DNA of 64,000 nucleotides, from positions 1 to 64,000 of IMG/VR virus record IMGVR_UViG_3300037278_000728; one strand, 5' to 3'. Source of the DNA: a virus. The position numbers were made by a program, and so were the translations under genes. Below, piece after piece: positions 48,837-57,736 of this stretch; position 1 is the stretch's first letter, and every line of letters begins with the position of its first letter. Below the pieces are notes generated by a model. The model was not told the origin of the DNA, made no database searches, and worked only from the letters and a program-made list of their open reading frames with translations.

Positions 48837-50203
48837 AAGAAACCAATGTTGAGACACAAAAATATTATTTAGACTTTTTTCTTAGTAGCGGCGAACTTTT
48901 TACACGGGCTCAAAATATTTTTAACCCTGAAAATTTTGATAGATCTCTTAAAGGTGCAGCCACCTTTATACAAGAATATACACAAAAATATTCGGCTATT
49001 CCGTCGGTTGAACAGGTATTAGTTAAAACCGGAACGAATCTGACCTTGATTGATAATATTCAAGAATCGGCTGAAAATTTTTTACTAGATGATTTTGAGC
49101 AATTTACAAAAAAAGCAGAATTAACTAGAGCTATTGTTAAATCAGTTGATCTATTAGATAAAGATGATTTTGGATCCGTAGAAAAATTAATTAAAGACGC
49201 AGTTCAAATTAGTCTTACTAGAGATTTGGGCATTAATTATTTTGAGGATCCCAAGGCTAGACTATTAAAATTGAAAGACAGTAATGGGCAGGTGTCAACC
49301 GGTTGGACTGAAATTGATCGTTTTATTTTTGGTGGATTTAATCGCGGCGAGCTAGAAATTTTTTGTGGTGGACCTGGAAGTGGAAAATCCGTCGTGCTTC
49401 AAAATCTAGCATGTAATTGGATATCTAAAGGCATGAACGGAATTTATATTACGCTCGAACTAAGCCAAGAATTAGTTGCAATGCGCATTGATAGTATGAT
49501 TACCGGTATTAGTAGTAAGGAAATTTTCCGCAAATTGGATGATGTTGAGTTAAAAGTTGCAATAGCCGGTAAAAAATCAGGAAGGTTAAAGATTAAATTT
49601 TTACCATCCGGTAGTACGGTAAATGATATTCGGGCTTATGTAAAAGAATTAATGATTCAAGAAAATTATAAACCTGATTTTATTTGTGTCGATTATCTTG
49701 ATTTGATTAATCCAAACTCAAAAATTGATCTTGGGGATTTTTTTGTTAAGGACAAACTTGTGTCGGAAGGGCTTCGTAATTTTGGGATTGAATTAAAAGC
49801 AGTCATCGCTTCAGCGAGCCAATTAAATCGTAGTTCGTTTGACGAGATCGATTTTAATCTTGGTAATGTTGCCGGTGGTATTTCCAAAGCAAATTCATGC
49901 GATAACATGTTCGGTATCTATACCAGCAGAATAATGAAAGAAAGAGGATTAATTCAACTCCAGATGCTTAAAACTAGAAATAGTTCTGGTGTAGGCAATA
50001 AGGTTGATTTAGATTTTAACGTCGATTCACTCAGAATTACCGATGCCACTGGTGGGCAGCCATCCGAATCGGCAATGACTGGAACCAATATTTTAGCACA
50101 GATAAAGAATGCGCCAAAATCGACACCGCAGGTTACGTCGATGGGCGATAAAAAAGATTTGCTTAAAACATTAATGGCACAGATTAATAAATCTAATTCT
50201 TGA
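48827..50203 (+). CDS. 41: Replicative DNA helicase, T4 gp41/DnaB-like
   Basis: 458 aa. N-terminal helical domain, then G-G-P-G-S-G-K-S (about residues 181-188), Y-I-T-L-E-L-S (R-M-x-S region), F-I-C-V-D-Y-L-D-L-I (Walker B), I-A-S-A-S-Q-L-N-R-S and K-T-R-N-S-S. Hexameric 5'-3' helicase of the lagging strand. The P-loop is uninterrupted, although gp41 is a known host gene for split inteins in other phages. Confidence 0.93.
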   Translation: MAVKETNVETQKYYLDFFLSSGELFTRAQNIFNPENFDRSLKGAATFIQEYTQKYSAIPSVEQVLVKTGTNLTLIDNIQESAENFLLDDFEQFTKKAELTRAIVKSVDLLDKDDFGSVEKLIKDAVQISLTRDLGINYFEDPKARLLKLKDSNGQVSTGWTEIDRFIFGGFNRGELEIFCGGPGSGKSVVLQNLACNWISKGMNGIYITLELSQELVAMRIDSMITGISSKEIFRKLDDVELKVAIAGKKSGRLKIKFLPSGSTVNDIRAYVKELMIQENYKPDFICVDYLDLINPNSKIDLGDFFVKDKLVSEGLRNFGIELKAVIASASQLNRSSFDEIDFNLGNVAGGISKANSCDNMFGIYTSRIMKERGLIQLQMLKTRNSSGVGNKVDLDFNVDSLRITDATGGQPSESAMTGTNILAQIKNAPKSTPQVTSMGDKKDLLKTLMAQINKSNS

Positions 50204-50228
50204 CAAATCAATTAACATGATGTATACT
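50200..50228 (+). promoter_or_regulatory. Sigma70-type promoter with conventional leader
   Basis: TTGACA, 17 bp, TATACT; 25-nt leader with TTAGGAGA before ATG 50254. The -35 box overlaps the helicase stop. Confidence 0.75.
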
Positions 50229-50253
50229 TATTTCATAAGTTTAGGAGAATAAC

Positions 50254-50814
50254 ATGAATTTGACCTTGCGTAAGGCTTCAGCAGTTCAGGCAGTAATTAT
50301 GGATAAAATTAATTCGATCGAGCTCGCAACGACTGTATCGATTAATGAGTTTCAAGCACCGGGGGAAGTAATTCGTGCCGCTTCGGATAAGTTGCTGGCC
50401 AACATTAAGCTAAAAGAGGATCTATTCGATGCGTTTTACGAGATTCGAACCTCATTGGGAAGCGCTAATGCATCGTATGGTGTTAATCGAAAGTTAGCTG
50501 CATTAGTCTCACTTGAAAAGAAAATTCTAATGTATCGATTGCTCGCAGCATCCTCGGCTAGAGAGGATTCCACCGTGGTTGACGGAAAATTGTCCCGTCT
50601 TAAAAATGCCGACTCGGTAAATTATGCGTATCGGGATACTCTACAAACCGGCGTTCTTACCCAGAGTAAGATTGCTGAGTTTGAAGCTAATATCGCAACC
50701 TTTACTAAAGAAAAGCAGAAATTGAATGACGAAATTCTCGGGATTAATATTATTAATTCTATCGATCTTTCGGTAGAAACCGCTGCGTTATTATCGAAGT
50801 ATAATATCATTTAG
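50254..50814 (+). CDS. Helical early phage protein
   Basis: 186 aa, SD TTAGGAG. Nearly all helical; starts N-L-T-L-R-K-A-S-A-V-Q and has a late coiled segment (K-I-A-E-F-E-A-N-I ... K-E-K-Q-K-L-N-D-E-I). It resembles a common family of phage hypotheticals encoded near replication genes. Own promoter and terminator make it a single strong early/middle unit. Confidence 0.65.
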   Translation: MNLTLRKASAVQAVIMDKINSIELATTVSINEFQAPGEVIRAASDKLLANIKLKEDLFDAFYEIRTSLGSANASYGVNRKLAALVSLEKKILMYRLLAASSAREDSTVVDGKLSRLKNADSVNYAYRDTLQTGVLTQSKIAEFEANIATFTKEKQKLNDEILGINIINSIDLSVETAALLSKYNII

Positions 50815-50816
50815 AC

Positions 50817-50840
50817 ATCTCGGCAGTTTACTGCCGCGAT
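50817..50840 (+). terminator. Hairpin terminator
   Basis: CGGCAG-TTTA-CTGCCG core extended by ATC/GAT, right after the stop at 50814. Confidence 0.65.
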
Positions 50841-50879
50841 ATATTTAAGAGGGGATGAGGATAGGCTATCTTCGATCCT

Positions 50880-51191
50880 TTGGGATACGATGAATTCAAC
50901 TTGCGTGCAATATCTAGGCCAAATAAAAATTTGATTATTGCTCCTAGGAATACGCACATCGTTGTTTATTGCATTTTGGCTGTTGAAAGACGAAATATCT
51001 CGTCGACTGATTGTTGTCCTGCTTATTACTTACCTCTTGAATATAGAAAGAAAATTATGAAAACTGAAAATCTATTTGTTGTAATGTGGTGCGAAGAGGG
51101 GCTCGATGCTATTGTTCCGATTGATATGAATATTATCAAGGAAGAAGAATCCCAACTCCTTATTGCTCGTTTTTTCGGAAGACTGTTCTGA
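50880..51191 (+). CDS. Hypothetical protein, start uncertain
   Basis: 103 aa if TTG 50880 is used; SD-like GGATAGG lies a little far upstream, and the frame is open only back to 50865. Beta-rich N-terminal half (I-I-A-P-R-N-T-H-I-V-V-Y-C-I-L-A-V), C-terminal amphipathic helix. Not recognised. Confidence 0.5.
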   Translation: MGYDEFNLRAISRPNKNLIIAPRNTHIVVYCILAVERRNISSTDCCPAYYLPLEYRKKIMKTENLFVVMWCEEGLDAIVPIDMNIIKEEESQLLIARFFGRLF

Positions 51192-51453
51192 TGGGCTACC
51201 ATCGGATGAGCCTCCAATTGTATATGATAAATATACTCGAGAACGAAGCGAAATAATTCATATGCTTAAGCTGCGAGCAAGATTTAATGGTCAACGTAGT
51301 TATGAAATTTATTCGATAAGCACAAGTCTCGACTTAACGGAAGATGATCTGTGGCTATATTTTGAAAATAATCCACAGACGATTGTAGATCTTATTCGCA
51401 AAAAGGAGTTAATTTATTTGGGACCGGGTGTGATAATCGTAGGCAAATTGTAA
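51163..51453 (+). CDS. Hypothetical protein, start uncertain
   Basis: 96 aa from TTG 51163, or 63 aa from ATG 51262. The reliable part is the C-terminal M-L-K-L-R-A-R-F-N-G-Q-R-S-Y-E ... L-T-E-D-D-L-W-L-Y-F-E-N-N. Overlaps the upstream gene. Not recognised. Confidence 0.45.
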   Translation: MLVFSEDCSDGLPSDEPPIVYDKYTRERSEIIHMLKLRARFNGQRSYEIYSISTSLDLTEDDLWLYFENNPQTIVDLIRKKELIYLGPGVIIVGKL

Positions 51454-51468
51454 TTCATTAGGAGATAA

Positions 51469-52323
51469 ATGCAGGAACTAATTGATCAAATAACAAATTC
51501 ATGCGGTAGAAAATTCTGGTTCTATCAGAACGATACATTTTTTAGGCAGCGATTAGCGGGCGGCCCGTTTCAGGGTAAAAATTTAAAATTTTTGCGTGAT
51601 TTTTGCCCTGACGCAAGAACTATTATTGATGTTGGCATGAACATCGGAACTAATACCATTGAATATGGTACATGGGCCAAGGATGTTCATAGTTTTGAAC
51701 CAACACCGCAAACGTACGATATTGCTAGGGCAAATATCGATATTGCTAAAGCGCAACCGCAATCAGATTTTAAAAAGGGTTGGTATAAAGTCGGAGAAAG
51801 TTGGGCTGATATGACAATCACCGCTAATATCCATACATACCAGGTTGGTGTTGGAAATACACATACGACTTCAGAAATTGTTGTGCAAAAGAATAATTCT
51901 GGCCATAATTTTGTAACACCGTCGAGAATTAATTCTCGAGCACCAAAAGTAGAGCCAGAAAAGTATACGATTACAATCGAAACTTTAGATTCATATAATT
52001 TTCAAGATGTTGATATAATTAAGATGGATGTTGAAGGATTCGAGTATAATGTATTACAGGGTGCGGAAGATACTATTGCCAAGTGGAAGCCAATTGTTCA
52101 AGCCGAAATGATTCCTGCTCAGTTTAAGAGGTATGGTCATACCGTTGACGAAATTGTTAAATTTTTCGTTGACCGAGATTACAAGATGCTTTTGAGAGAC
52201 GGAACAGTTTTGCCGGATAAGTTTGAATTGGTTAAAGGAACGGTTGATAGATTTTTTGTGCATAAAGATCATCCTAGACTTAATATAGCATCTGGAGTTA
52301 TCGATACATTTTTCGAAAAATAA
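51469..52323 (+). CDS. FkbM-family methyltransferase
   Basis: 284 aa, SD TTAGGAG. Motif I T-I-I-D-V-G-M-N-I-G-T-N-T (about residues 51-63), then H-S-F-E-P-T-P-Q-T, and the FkbM signature I-I-K-M-D-V-E-G-F-E (about 183-192) with V-L-Q-G-A. FkbM enzymes O-methylate sugars; a phage copy may modify surface glycan or glycosylated phage products. Second SAM methyltransferase of the window (other at 12006). Terminator follows directly. Confidence 0.85.
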   Translation: MQELIDQITNSCGRKFWFYQNDTFFRQRLAGGPFQGKNLKFLRDFCPDARTIIDVGMNIGTNTIEYGTWAKDVHSFEPTPQTYDIARANIDIAKAQPQSDFKKGWYKVGESWADMTITANIHTYQVGVGNTHTTSEIVVQKNNSGHNFVTPSRINSRAPKVEPEKYTITIETLDSYNFQDVDIIKMDVEGFEYNVLQGAEDTIAKWKPIVQAEMIPAQFKRYGHTVDEIVKFFVDRDYKMLLRDGTVLPDKFELVKGTVDRFFVHKDHPRLNIASGVIDTFFEK

Positions 52324-52336
52324 TTTAAATTTCAAC

Positions 52337-52366
52337 AAAAGGACAACCAGTACTGGTTGTCCTTTT
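52337..52366. terminator. Strong terminator
   Basis: A perfect palindrome: AAAAGGACAACCAGT joined to its reverse complement, then TTTC; symmetrical, so it could act on both strands. Confidence 0.9.
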
Positions 52367-52377
52367 TCATTTGCTAA

Positions 52378-52385
52378 TATAAATA
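52378..52385 (+). promoter_or_regulatory. Late promoter abutting ATG 52391
   Basis: Exact TATAAATA, CAATT, ATG: 5-nt spacing, no SD, predicted leaderless. Confidence 0.75.
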
Positions 52386-52390
52386 CAATT

Positions 52391-52639
52391 ATGCATAGTC
52401 AAACCAAATCACTTCTTGAGTCACTCATCGAGTTATCTTCCGAACGAGATAATTCTTTTGTAATTGAATCTCGCGGATCTCACATTATCGCTAGCGCAAT
52501 TGCATTATTAGATACTATTGCCGAATGTTATGATGCTGCCACCTCGGAAGAATTAGAAAAGAATTTATTGAGCAGTATTCGTCATAGAAATTCTAATAAG
52601 TTTTGTCGTGGAATCAAGAAAATTCAAGAGAGCAAGTAA
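52391..52639 (+). CDS. Conserved small T4-like protein
   Basis: 82 aa. Helical: S-L-L-E-S-L-I-E-L-S, V-I-E-S-R-G-S-H-I-I-A-S-A-I-A-L-L-D, then K-F-C-R-G-I-K-K-I-Q-E-S. Similar small proteins recur in T4-like phages; function unknown. The stop directly abuts the next ATG. Confidence 0.65.
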   Translation: MHSQTKSLLESLIELSSERDNSFVIESRGSHIIASAIALLDTIAECYDAATSEELEKNLLSSIRHRNSNKFCRGIKKIQESK

Positions 52640-53791
52640 ATGATACTAACAGAGATACAAAAACAATATGGGCCGAAGCAAATATTATTCGAAGCGAAAT
52701 CGAGAATAGAACATCCGGAAGATTTAGTATGCAGCGATGGTTCGTTGGGCGCTAAGTCCGCTGTTAATTCCTTACTTGCTGCGGCGACAACTCCAAAATT
52801 ATCTCAAATTAAGTGGGACGGCGCCCCTGCTGGAATTGCAGGAAGAGTACACGGAAAATTTACACTTACCGATAAAAAAGGATTTGCAAAATATGATATG
52901 GGCGGCTTGCCTATGTCCGAAAAAGATTTATATAATATGATGTTTGATCGATTTCCCGGTTCACCCGGCAGAGATATTTTTAGTAAAAGTTTTGCAGGAT
53001 TATTTCCTTTATTGGATCGAGCATTACCTGTTAACTTTAAGGGGTTTATTCAGTTTGATGTTCTATGGTTCACTCGTCCGATACAGTATGGAAAAGATGA
53101 TAATAGAACCTTTAAATTTAAACCAAATAAAATTAATTACTCAGTGCCTGTAAATTCTGAGATGGGAATTAAAATAGCTAATTCTCAGATGGGAATTGTG
53201 GTGCATAGTTATTTTAATTCCCCTCTAGAAATGGAACCAATTGCAATAACAGACTTAAAAGAATTGCACCTTAACCCCTCTCCCGGACTAGTTATACTTG
53301 GCCCAACTACGGTCGGAGAAAAAATTGTTCCGTCTGCGTTAAAACCCTGCCGGGATTTATTACAATTTATTAACTCAAAGCAGACCGTAATTGATGCATT
53401 TCTTAATAAGACCCTTCTTAGTAGTTTAAAAATAACTGATTTAGGCAGTTTGTTAAAATCGTTTTTAGCAAATTTAGCTAGTCAAGGAAAAAAGCCAGAT
53501 AAAAATATTACTTTTGAATTTAAATCTTTTTTGGATAGAAAGGTATCTAAAACAAAAGCCGAAAATATTAAAAAATATTTACTAGAAAATAAAGATGGGT
53601 ACCTGGCAATTTGCAAAATAATTCTAGCAACAGTAATGATTAAGAATATTATTAAACACGAATTTGATAAGGTTCCAGGAAACATTACCGCATCATTAAA
53701 TGGAATTCCCGGTCACGAGGGGTTTGTAAGTTCTACTCCTTACGGTAAGATTAAATTAGTTGATCGTCCGACGTTTATGAGGCATCTTTAA
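52640..53791 (+). CDS. Conserved T4-like protein with ligase-like K-W-D-G motif (DUF6267-type)
   Basis: 383 aa. Residues 58-64 read K-W-D-G-A-P-A, the motif I pattern (K-x-D-G) of DNA/RNA ligases and capping enzymes, where Lys is adenylylated. F-I-Q-F-D-V-L-W could be motif III. Near the end P-G-H-E-G-F-V and K-I-K-L-V resemble motifs IV and V. I recall this as an uncharacterised T4-like family. Nucleotidyltransferase activity is an inference. Overlaps the next gene by one base (TAATG). Confidence 0.55.
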   Translation: MILTEIQKQYGPKQILFEAKSRIEHPEDLVCSDGSLGAKSAVNSLLAAATTPKLSQIKWDGAPAGIAGRVHGKFTLTDKKGFAKYDMGGLPMSEKDLYNMMFDRFPGSPGRDIFSKSFAGLFPLLDRALPVNFKGFIQFDVLWFTRPIQYGKDDNRTFKFKPNKINYSVPVNSEMGIKIANSQMGIVVHSYFNSPLEMEPIAITDLKELHLNPSPGLVILGPTTVGEKIVPSALKPCRDLLQFINSKQTVIDAFLNKTLLSSLKITDLGSLLKSFLANLASQGKKPDKNITFEFKSFLDRKVSKTKAENIKKYLLENKDGYLAICKIILATVMIKNIIKHEFDKVPGNITASLNGIPGHEGFVSSTPYGKIKLVDRPTFMRHL

Positions 53792-54345
53792 TGTTTGAAT
53801 TTATTTCTGAATCTAAAGCATTTCGTAACGAGCAAACAATGGAAAATTATTCGGTTGCTGAATTATCCGAAATATTTTTTACAATGCTGCTAACGTTGCA
53901 TTTATTGGGGCTAACAAGATTTATTCGTGAAACCGACGCCTATGCACTTGATTCGGTTAAATATCCAATGTTCGATAGAATTTATCTTTCCGGAACCGAT
54001 CTATGTAATGTAATTGCAACGTTGAAGAATGCAAAACAATATCTTGATGAACGCGATGTTTCTATTCCGGTATTAGAGTTGAAGAGGTATCTTAAAAATT
54101 TTAAGTATGATACTATGCCGAATACAATGAAACGCACACTTTTTATTAAATTGCAAAGTATTTTAAAGATTAAAAATAATACATTGATTTCCCTGAGGCG
54201 TGATATTGTTGATAGCGGCGAATATCTAACATGGTCAGAAAAAAAGCAAAAAGGAGATAGATTATATCAGCAATTACGTAAGCAAAATTATCGATGCGAT
54301 GTTCTAGTGTTACTACAAAAATTGATGGATACACGTGAAGAATAG
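53791..54345 (+). CDS. Conserved helical protein coupled to ligase-like gene
   Basis: 184 aa, TAATG-coupled. Contains N-Y-S-V-A-E-L-S-E-I-F-F-T-M-L, Y-P-M-F-D-R-I-Y-L-S-G-T-D-L, then a basic helical half. Not recognised; tight coupling implies shared function with 52640-53791. Confidence 0.6.
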   Translation: MFEFISESKAFRNEQTMENYSVAELSEIFFTMLLTLHLLGLTRFIRETDAYALDSVKYPMFDRIYLSGTDLCNVIATLKNAKQYLDERDVSIPVLELKRYLKNFKYDTMPNTMKRTLFIKLQSILKIKNNTLISLRRDIVDSGEYLTWSEKKQKGDRLYQQLRKQNYRCDVLVLLQKLMDTREE

Positions 54346-54397
54346 ATTAAACCGAAGTGGTGTAAAATCACTTAAATAGTAGTTTTTAATTGATCTG

Positions 54398-54405
54398 TAT
54401 AAATA
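54398..54405 (+). promoter_or_regulatory. Strong late promoter with leader
   Basis: Exact TATAAATA followed by CTATC; about 46-nt leader with GGAG before ATG 54457. Paired with a terminator at 54874, it makes a monocistronic, highly expressed unit. Confidence 0.75.
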
Positions 54406-54456
54406 CTATCAAATGAATTGAAAAATTCAAAATTAATGTGGTAATGGAGAATTATA

Positions 54457-54858
54457 ATGGCTCAATGGAATAAGGTAAATCCGGCAATTGACGGCAATGC
54501 AGGTAGTTTTTTTGGTAAGGCAGTAGATGGTTTAGAGTTTAACTTTGGTCCAACAGGTAATGGCATTCTAACTTCAACTGGCCCTACCGGTGCATGGGAT
54601 GCGGTTATTCAGCAAGTCGAACAGGTAGCTACCATCGAAATGCTTGGCCAGCTAACTGCAAATATTGCATTAGTTAGTCAAAATGGTGCAAACGGTAATG
54701 TTGGTGTTCGTATGCTAACTTCTGGTGTTGATGCAGCTCTTCCCGCAACTGTTCAGACCGCTATTCAGTCACTAGGAAACTATGTGGTTGGTAATTCTAC
54801 AGTCGGGTTTTCAAATGTTAACCTTGCGGCTACTACCGTTTCATATTTTACTTTTTAA
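54457..54858 (+). CDS. Small abundant virion protein candidate
   Basis: 133 aa. Gly/Ala/Thr/Val-rich with F-G-P-T-G-N-G-I-L-T-S-T-G-P-T-G, no charged catalytic set, ends S-Y-F-T-F. Monocistronic with strong late promoter, SD and terminator, the pattern of abundant structural proteins (compare gp19 in this window). Likely head decoration or fibre-associated; unproven. Confidence 0.55.
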   Translation: MAQWNKVNPAIDGNAGSFFGKAVDGLEFNFGPTGNGILTSTGPTGAWDAVIQQVEQVATIEMLGQLTANIALVSQNGANGNVGVRMLTSGVDAALPATVQTAIQSLGNYVVGNSTVGFSNVNLAATTVSYFTF

Positions 54859-54873
54859 TCTAACCGAATATAT

Positions 54874-54905
54874 AAAAATTGGGAGCCTGACGGCTCCCAA
54901 TTTTT
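54874..54905. terminator. Strong terminator
   Basis: AAAAATTGGGAGCC, TGAC loop, GGCTCCCAATTTTT. Confidence 0.92.
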
Positions 54906-54931
54906 ATGCCCGCAATAATTGATTCTGATAT

Positions 54932-54939
54932 AATAAATA
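54932..54939 (+). promoter_or_regulatory. Late promoter variant near ATG 54948
   Basis: AATAAATA with 8 nt to the ATG and no SD; predicted leader of about 3 nt. Confidence 0.5.
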
Positions 54940-54947
54940 TCATTATA

Positions 54948-55361
54948 ATGGAATTAGAAATTTATACCTTGGTTGATATAACTAAAACAAATATTACGAG
55001 AAATTTTAAATCTCAGGGCTCACCTCTAACGCAGATACAATGGGATTTCCTTCGAAATCAACAACGTAATTGGGACGTAGTAGTTCAATTATTAGGCCTA
55101 CGTTCGCAGCCAAATAACATTACCGATCCTATTTTATTAGAAAATTCAGATTATAAATTTAGTGCATATAATAATCAAAAATTATCAGTATGGAAATTTT
55201 TTGTTTCATTTGAGCATTATATACCCATACATTTGTTACTTGAAGATTTTAATAATATACCTATTATAACGTCGTTAAACGAATCGGTGAAAATATCTTC
55301 TCCTATTTTTTCAACTAGCGGACCCAATACAAATTTATCCATTAATTTGTATTTTCCATAA
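54948..55361 (+). CDS. Conserved T4-like protein
   Basis: 137 aa from ATG 54948; an ATG at 54906 lies in the terminator stem and is rejected. I-Y-T-L-V-D-I-T-K-T-N, R-N-Q-Q-R-N-W-D-V-V-V-Q-L-L-G-L-R-S-Q-P, V-W-K-F-F-V-S-F-E-H and L-L-E-D-F-N-N-I-P-I match a family I recall from T4-like phages. Function unknown. Confidence 0.65.
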   Translation: MELEIYTLVDITKTNITRNFKSQGSPLTQIQWDFLRNQQRNWDVVVQLLGLRSQPNNITDPILLENSDYKFSAYNNQKLSVWKFFVSFEHYIPIHLLLEDFNNIPIITSLNESVKISSPIFSTSGPNTNLSINLYFP

Positions 55362-55364
55362 ATA
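55357..55364 (+). promoter_or_regulatory. Late promoter variant
   Basis: CATAAATA; about 35 nt to ATG 55400 with SD GGGGTGAG. A 10-codon frame starting at 55368 lies in the leader. Confidence 0.5.
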
Positions 55365-55399
55365 TATATGAACGTCGCATTGGTGGTATGGGGTGAGTG

Positions 55400-55675
55400 A
55401 TGGGGACAACCGAACTAGAGAAGAAAAACCTTGAAGTGCATGTCGAGCTAGCCGATATGCGAATAATCTCGATTCATGAAGAATTAACTAGCCACACATC
55501 TCGGATAGATGATTTAACTGTACAAATATCGGGGTTAAGTTCTAGAATTGACACCATAGAAGAAAATAGAAATGCTCAGTTAATAAGATGGGGAAGTGCA
55601 ATAATTATTTCGTTATTAGCAACACTCGGCGCATTAATCTTAAAAGTTCTTATTCCGTTGTTTTTAGGTAAATAG
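55400..55675 (+). CDS. Coiled-coil plus membrane-anchor protein (XhlA-like)
   Basis: 91 aa from ATG 55400. Residues about 5-58 form a heptad coiled coil (L-E-K-K-N-L-E-V-H-V-E-L ... I-S-G-L-S-S-R-I-D-T-I-E), followed by one transmembrane helix (I-I-I-S-L-L-A-T-L-G-A-L-I-L-K-V-L). The layout matches XhlA/haemolysin-type phage lysis accessory proteins. Candidate holin partner; unproven. Confidence 0.55.
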   Translation: MGTTELEKKNLEVHVELADMRIISIHEELTSHTSRIDDLTVQISGLSSRIDTIEENRNAQLIRWGSAIIISLLATLGALILKVLIPLFLGK

Positions 55676-55682
55676 GTGTATC

Positions 55683-57725
55683 ATGATATTAAATGAATTA
55701 CAAAAACCCGTTAATTTAGAATCATTGTTGACAGAATATTTCGATATTTCGGTATCCAATCTTACTCCTAATAAGATTAGCCACCTTTTGGAAACGACAC
55801 GACAAAAATTAGATGTTATTAGAAATAGTAATAGATTCCATACAAGTGAGCGCGATAAAACTTACATGGGATTATTAACACTGGAAAATTTGCTAACTGA
55901 GCGATCTCCTGGGAAGTACGCCGCGCGCCGATCAATTAATCCTGCTACTCAAGCTATTCCCGATGAGCAAGCGGCTCAGCCGGAATCCCCTGCAGAAACT
56001 TCAGCCGAGCCAGAAGGAACACCTCCTACGGCTGCGCCTGAAGGAAATCAACCGGTGGCTGCTGCGCCGGCGCAGCAAGAGCCCGCGCCAGAAACTCAAC
56101 CCGAGCCCACCGGCGTAGAAACTCAGACTCCCACTACAGGCTCGATACGACCAACTTTAGGAAATAGAGTTAAGTCGGCCGCTTCTGCAGCACACGCGGT
56201 AGCGAGCCCAGCTATTTCTAGAATTGCTCACACTGCGGGCTCTGCATTAGGAGCATTTGTACAAGGAATGAAGGGCAATACAATTCATAAAGATTGGGGT
56301 AAGGTTGTTAACACTGATGCTGCTGGAAATCCCATTAGACCGCCGAGGACAACTACTGAAATTTCTTCGTACACAACTAAGATTTTACAGGATCCTTCTT
56401 TTAAAAATTTGTCTCAGGCTGCTAAACAAAAATTATCAGATTATATTTCTCGAATCGCCAAAACTCGGACTGCGCCAAACCCTAATGATATTACTACGTT
56501 ATTGCAAAGGGATCCGGCGTTTTCTAGAGCAACTCCCAATGAAAAAAAATCAGTAACAACCGAACTTGAAAAAGTAACAGATTATCTTACCTCGAAAACA
56601 CCAGCCGCTCCCGTTCCGAACGCAGCTTCACCCGCGGCCCCCACGCCTCCGGCAGCAACCACGCAGGCAAATAACCCCCCGGCTAAGGCGCCAGCCGCAA
56701 ATAGTAATCCCGCTCCCACTAAACATGTTCCGACAAAGATAGAAAAGGATGTGTATAGTGCATTGTGTAATCAAGGCTTTAAAAAGCAAGATGCTGCTCG
56801 AGCTATTGATGCCGCAATTAAATCAAATCCGGAAGCAGCAAATAATTTTAACGAATTATTCAAAGTAGCATTGCACGGCGGCCGAACTGAAAATCAGCCG
56901 GTAAATAAAGTTGGAGAAAGCATCTATATGAAAAAGACAAAGATTGTAGAAAATGCCCTGAAGTCCCGAGCTAGAAAATTATTAAAAGAAGGCGAGATTG
57001 AATCTGCGCAATCTGTACTAGCGGCAAAAGATTTGGTTGATAGATTAGCCGATACTATTTCTGAATTGGGTAAGATGTCTAACGATGAATTACCTGCCCT
57101 AGTAGATTCAATTCGAACTAGTTTAGGAGCAGAACAAGCGGATAGGTATCAGACGACTGCAAATACAGTTATTAATGATTTATTAACTTCAGTTAAGGAA
57201 AAGAAGACTGAATTAGAAAACGCAACTCTTGTTTTATCGGGCGACGAGCCAACTGCTGCTACCGATTTAGCATTACCTGAGGAAGTACCGGCAGAAGGCG
57301 ATGAAGATATTGATTCATCTGCTTTTGATGCCCCGGTTACTAAGAAAAAGAATCCTTTAGGAAGAGAGACTCGTATGCCTGCATCAGAAAGTCTTATTAA
57401 CCTTGAAAAAGAATTAGCGGAATGTCTTGGTATGAAAGTTAAAACTAAAAAGTTGATTGAATCAAAGAAAACAATAGATGCTAAAATTGTCGCTCTTAAT
57501 GAGGCATTAAAGAAAACCGATGTTAAGAAAAATCCCAAGGCTGCTCGTAGATTAGCTGAAGCTATTAGACAGCTTGCAACGGAAGCAGTTAAAACGGAGA
57601 ACAAGAACGCATCATCGGATAAGCCACATGCGTTTGTTCCTGGAAAAACATTTGCAAAAAATTGCAAAATTTGCCTAGGAGCAAAAAGCAAGGCCATTCA
57701 TCAAAAAAAGATTGAAAAGAAGTAA
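55683..57725 (+). CDS. Large Pro/Ala-rich protein, possible head-core or scaffold component
   Basis: 680 aa, SD AGGTG. Domains by composition: N-terminal helical domain (1-80), Pro/Glu/Ala-rich linker (95-155), helical domain with F-V-Q-G-M-K-G (165-310), second Pro/Ala linker (310-350), a UBA/RuvA-C-like helix set V-Y-S-A-L-C-N-Q-G-F-K-K-Q-D-A-A-R-A (about 355-375), a long helical part, then a Lys-rich C-terminus with C-K-I-C. E-S-I and E-S-L-type motifs after Ala/Pro could be protease sites. Function not established. Confidence 0.5.
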   Translation: MILNELQKPVNLESLLTEYFDISVSNLTPNKISHLLETTRQKLDVIRNSNRFHTSERDKTYMGLLTLENLLTERSPGKYAARRSINPATQAIPDEQAAQPESPAETSAEPEGTPPTAAPEGNQPVAAAPAQQEPAPETQPEPTGVETQTPTTGSIRPTLGNRVKSAASAAHAVASPAISRIAHTAGSALGAFVQGMKGNTIHKDWGKVVNTDAAGNPIRPPRTTTEISSYTTKILQDPSFKNLSQAAKQKLSDYISRIAKTRTAPNPNDITTLLQRDPAFSRATPNEKKSVTTELEKVTDYLTSKTPAAPVPNAASPAAPTPPAATTQANNPPAKAPAANSNPAPTKHVPTKIEKDVYSALCNQGFKKQDAARAIDAAIKSNPEAANNFNELFKVALHGGRTENQPVNKVGESIYMKKTKIVENALKSRARKLLKEGEIESAQSVLAAKDLVDRLADTISELGKMSNDELPALVDSIRTSLGAEQADRYQTTANTVINDLLTSVKEKKTELENATLVLSGDEPTAATDLALPEEVPAEGDEDIDSSAFDAPVTKKKNPLGRETRMPASESLINLEKELAECLGMKVKTKKLIESKKTIDAKIVALNEALKKTDVKKNPKAARRLAEAIRQLATEAVKTENKNASSDKPHAFVPGKTFAKNCKICLGAKSKAIHQKKIEKK

Positions 57726-57736
57726 GGATAAAAATC

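Noticed and set aside
47832-50203. Intein at the gp41 helicase or UvsX P-loop
   Set aside because: Both Walker A motifs are continuous (G-S-G-K-S and G-A-G-K-S).
54906-54947. Upstream ATG 54906 for the gene at 54948
   Set aside because: It is next to the terminator stem and upstream of the late-type box; homologous-looking sequence begins at M-E-L-E-I-Y.
57149-57697. 182-codon minus-strand frame within the 680-aa gene
   Set aside because: Shadow of an Ala/Lys/Glu-rich coding sequence; no translation signals.
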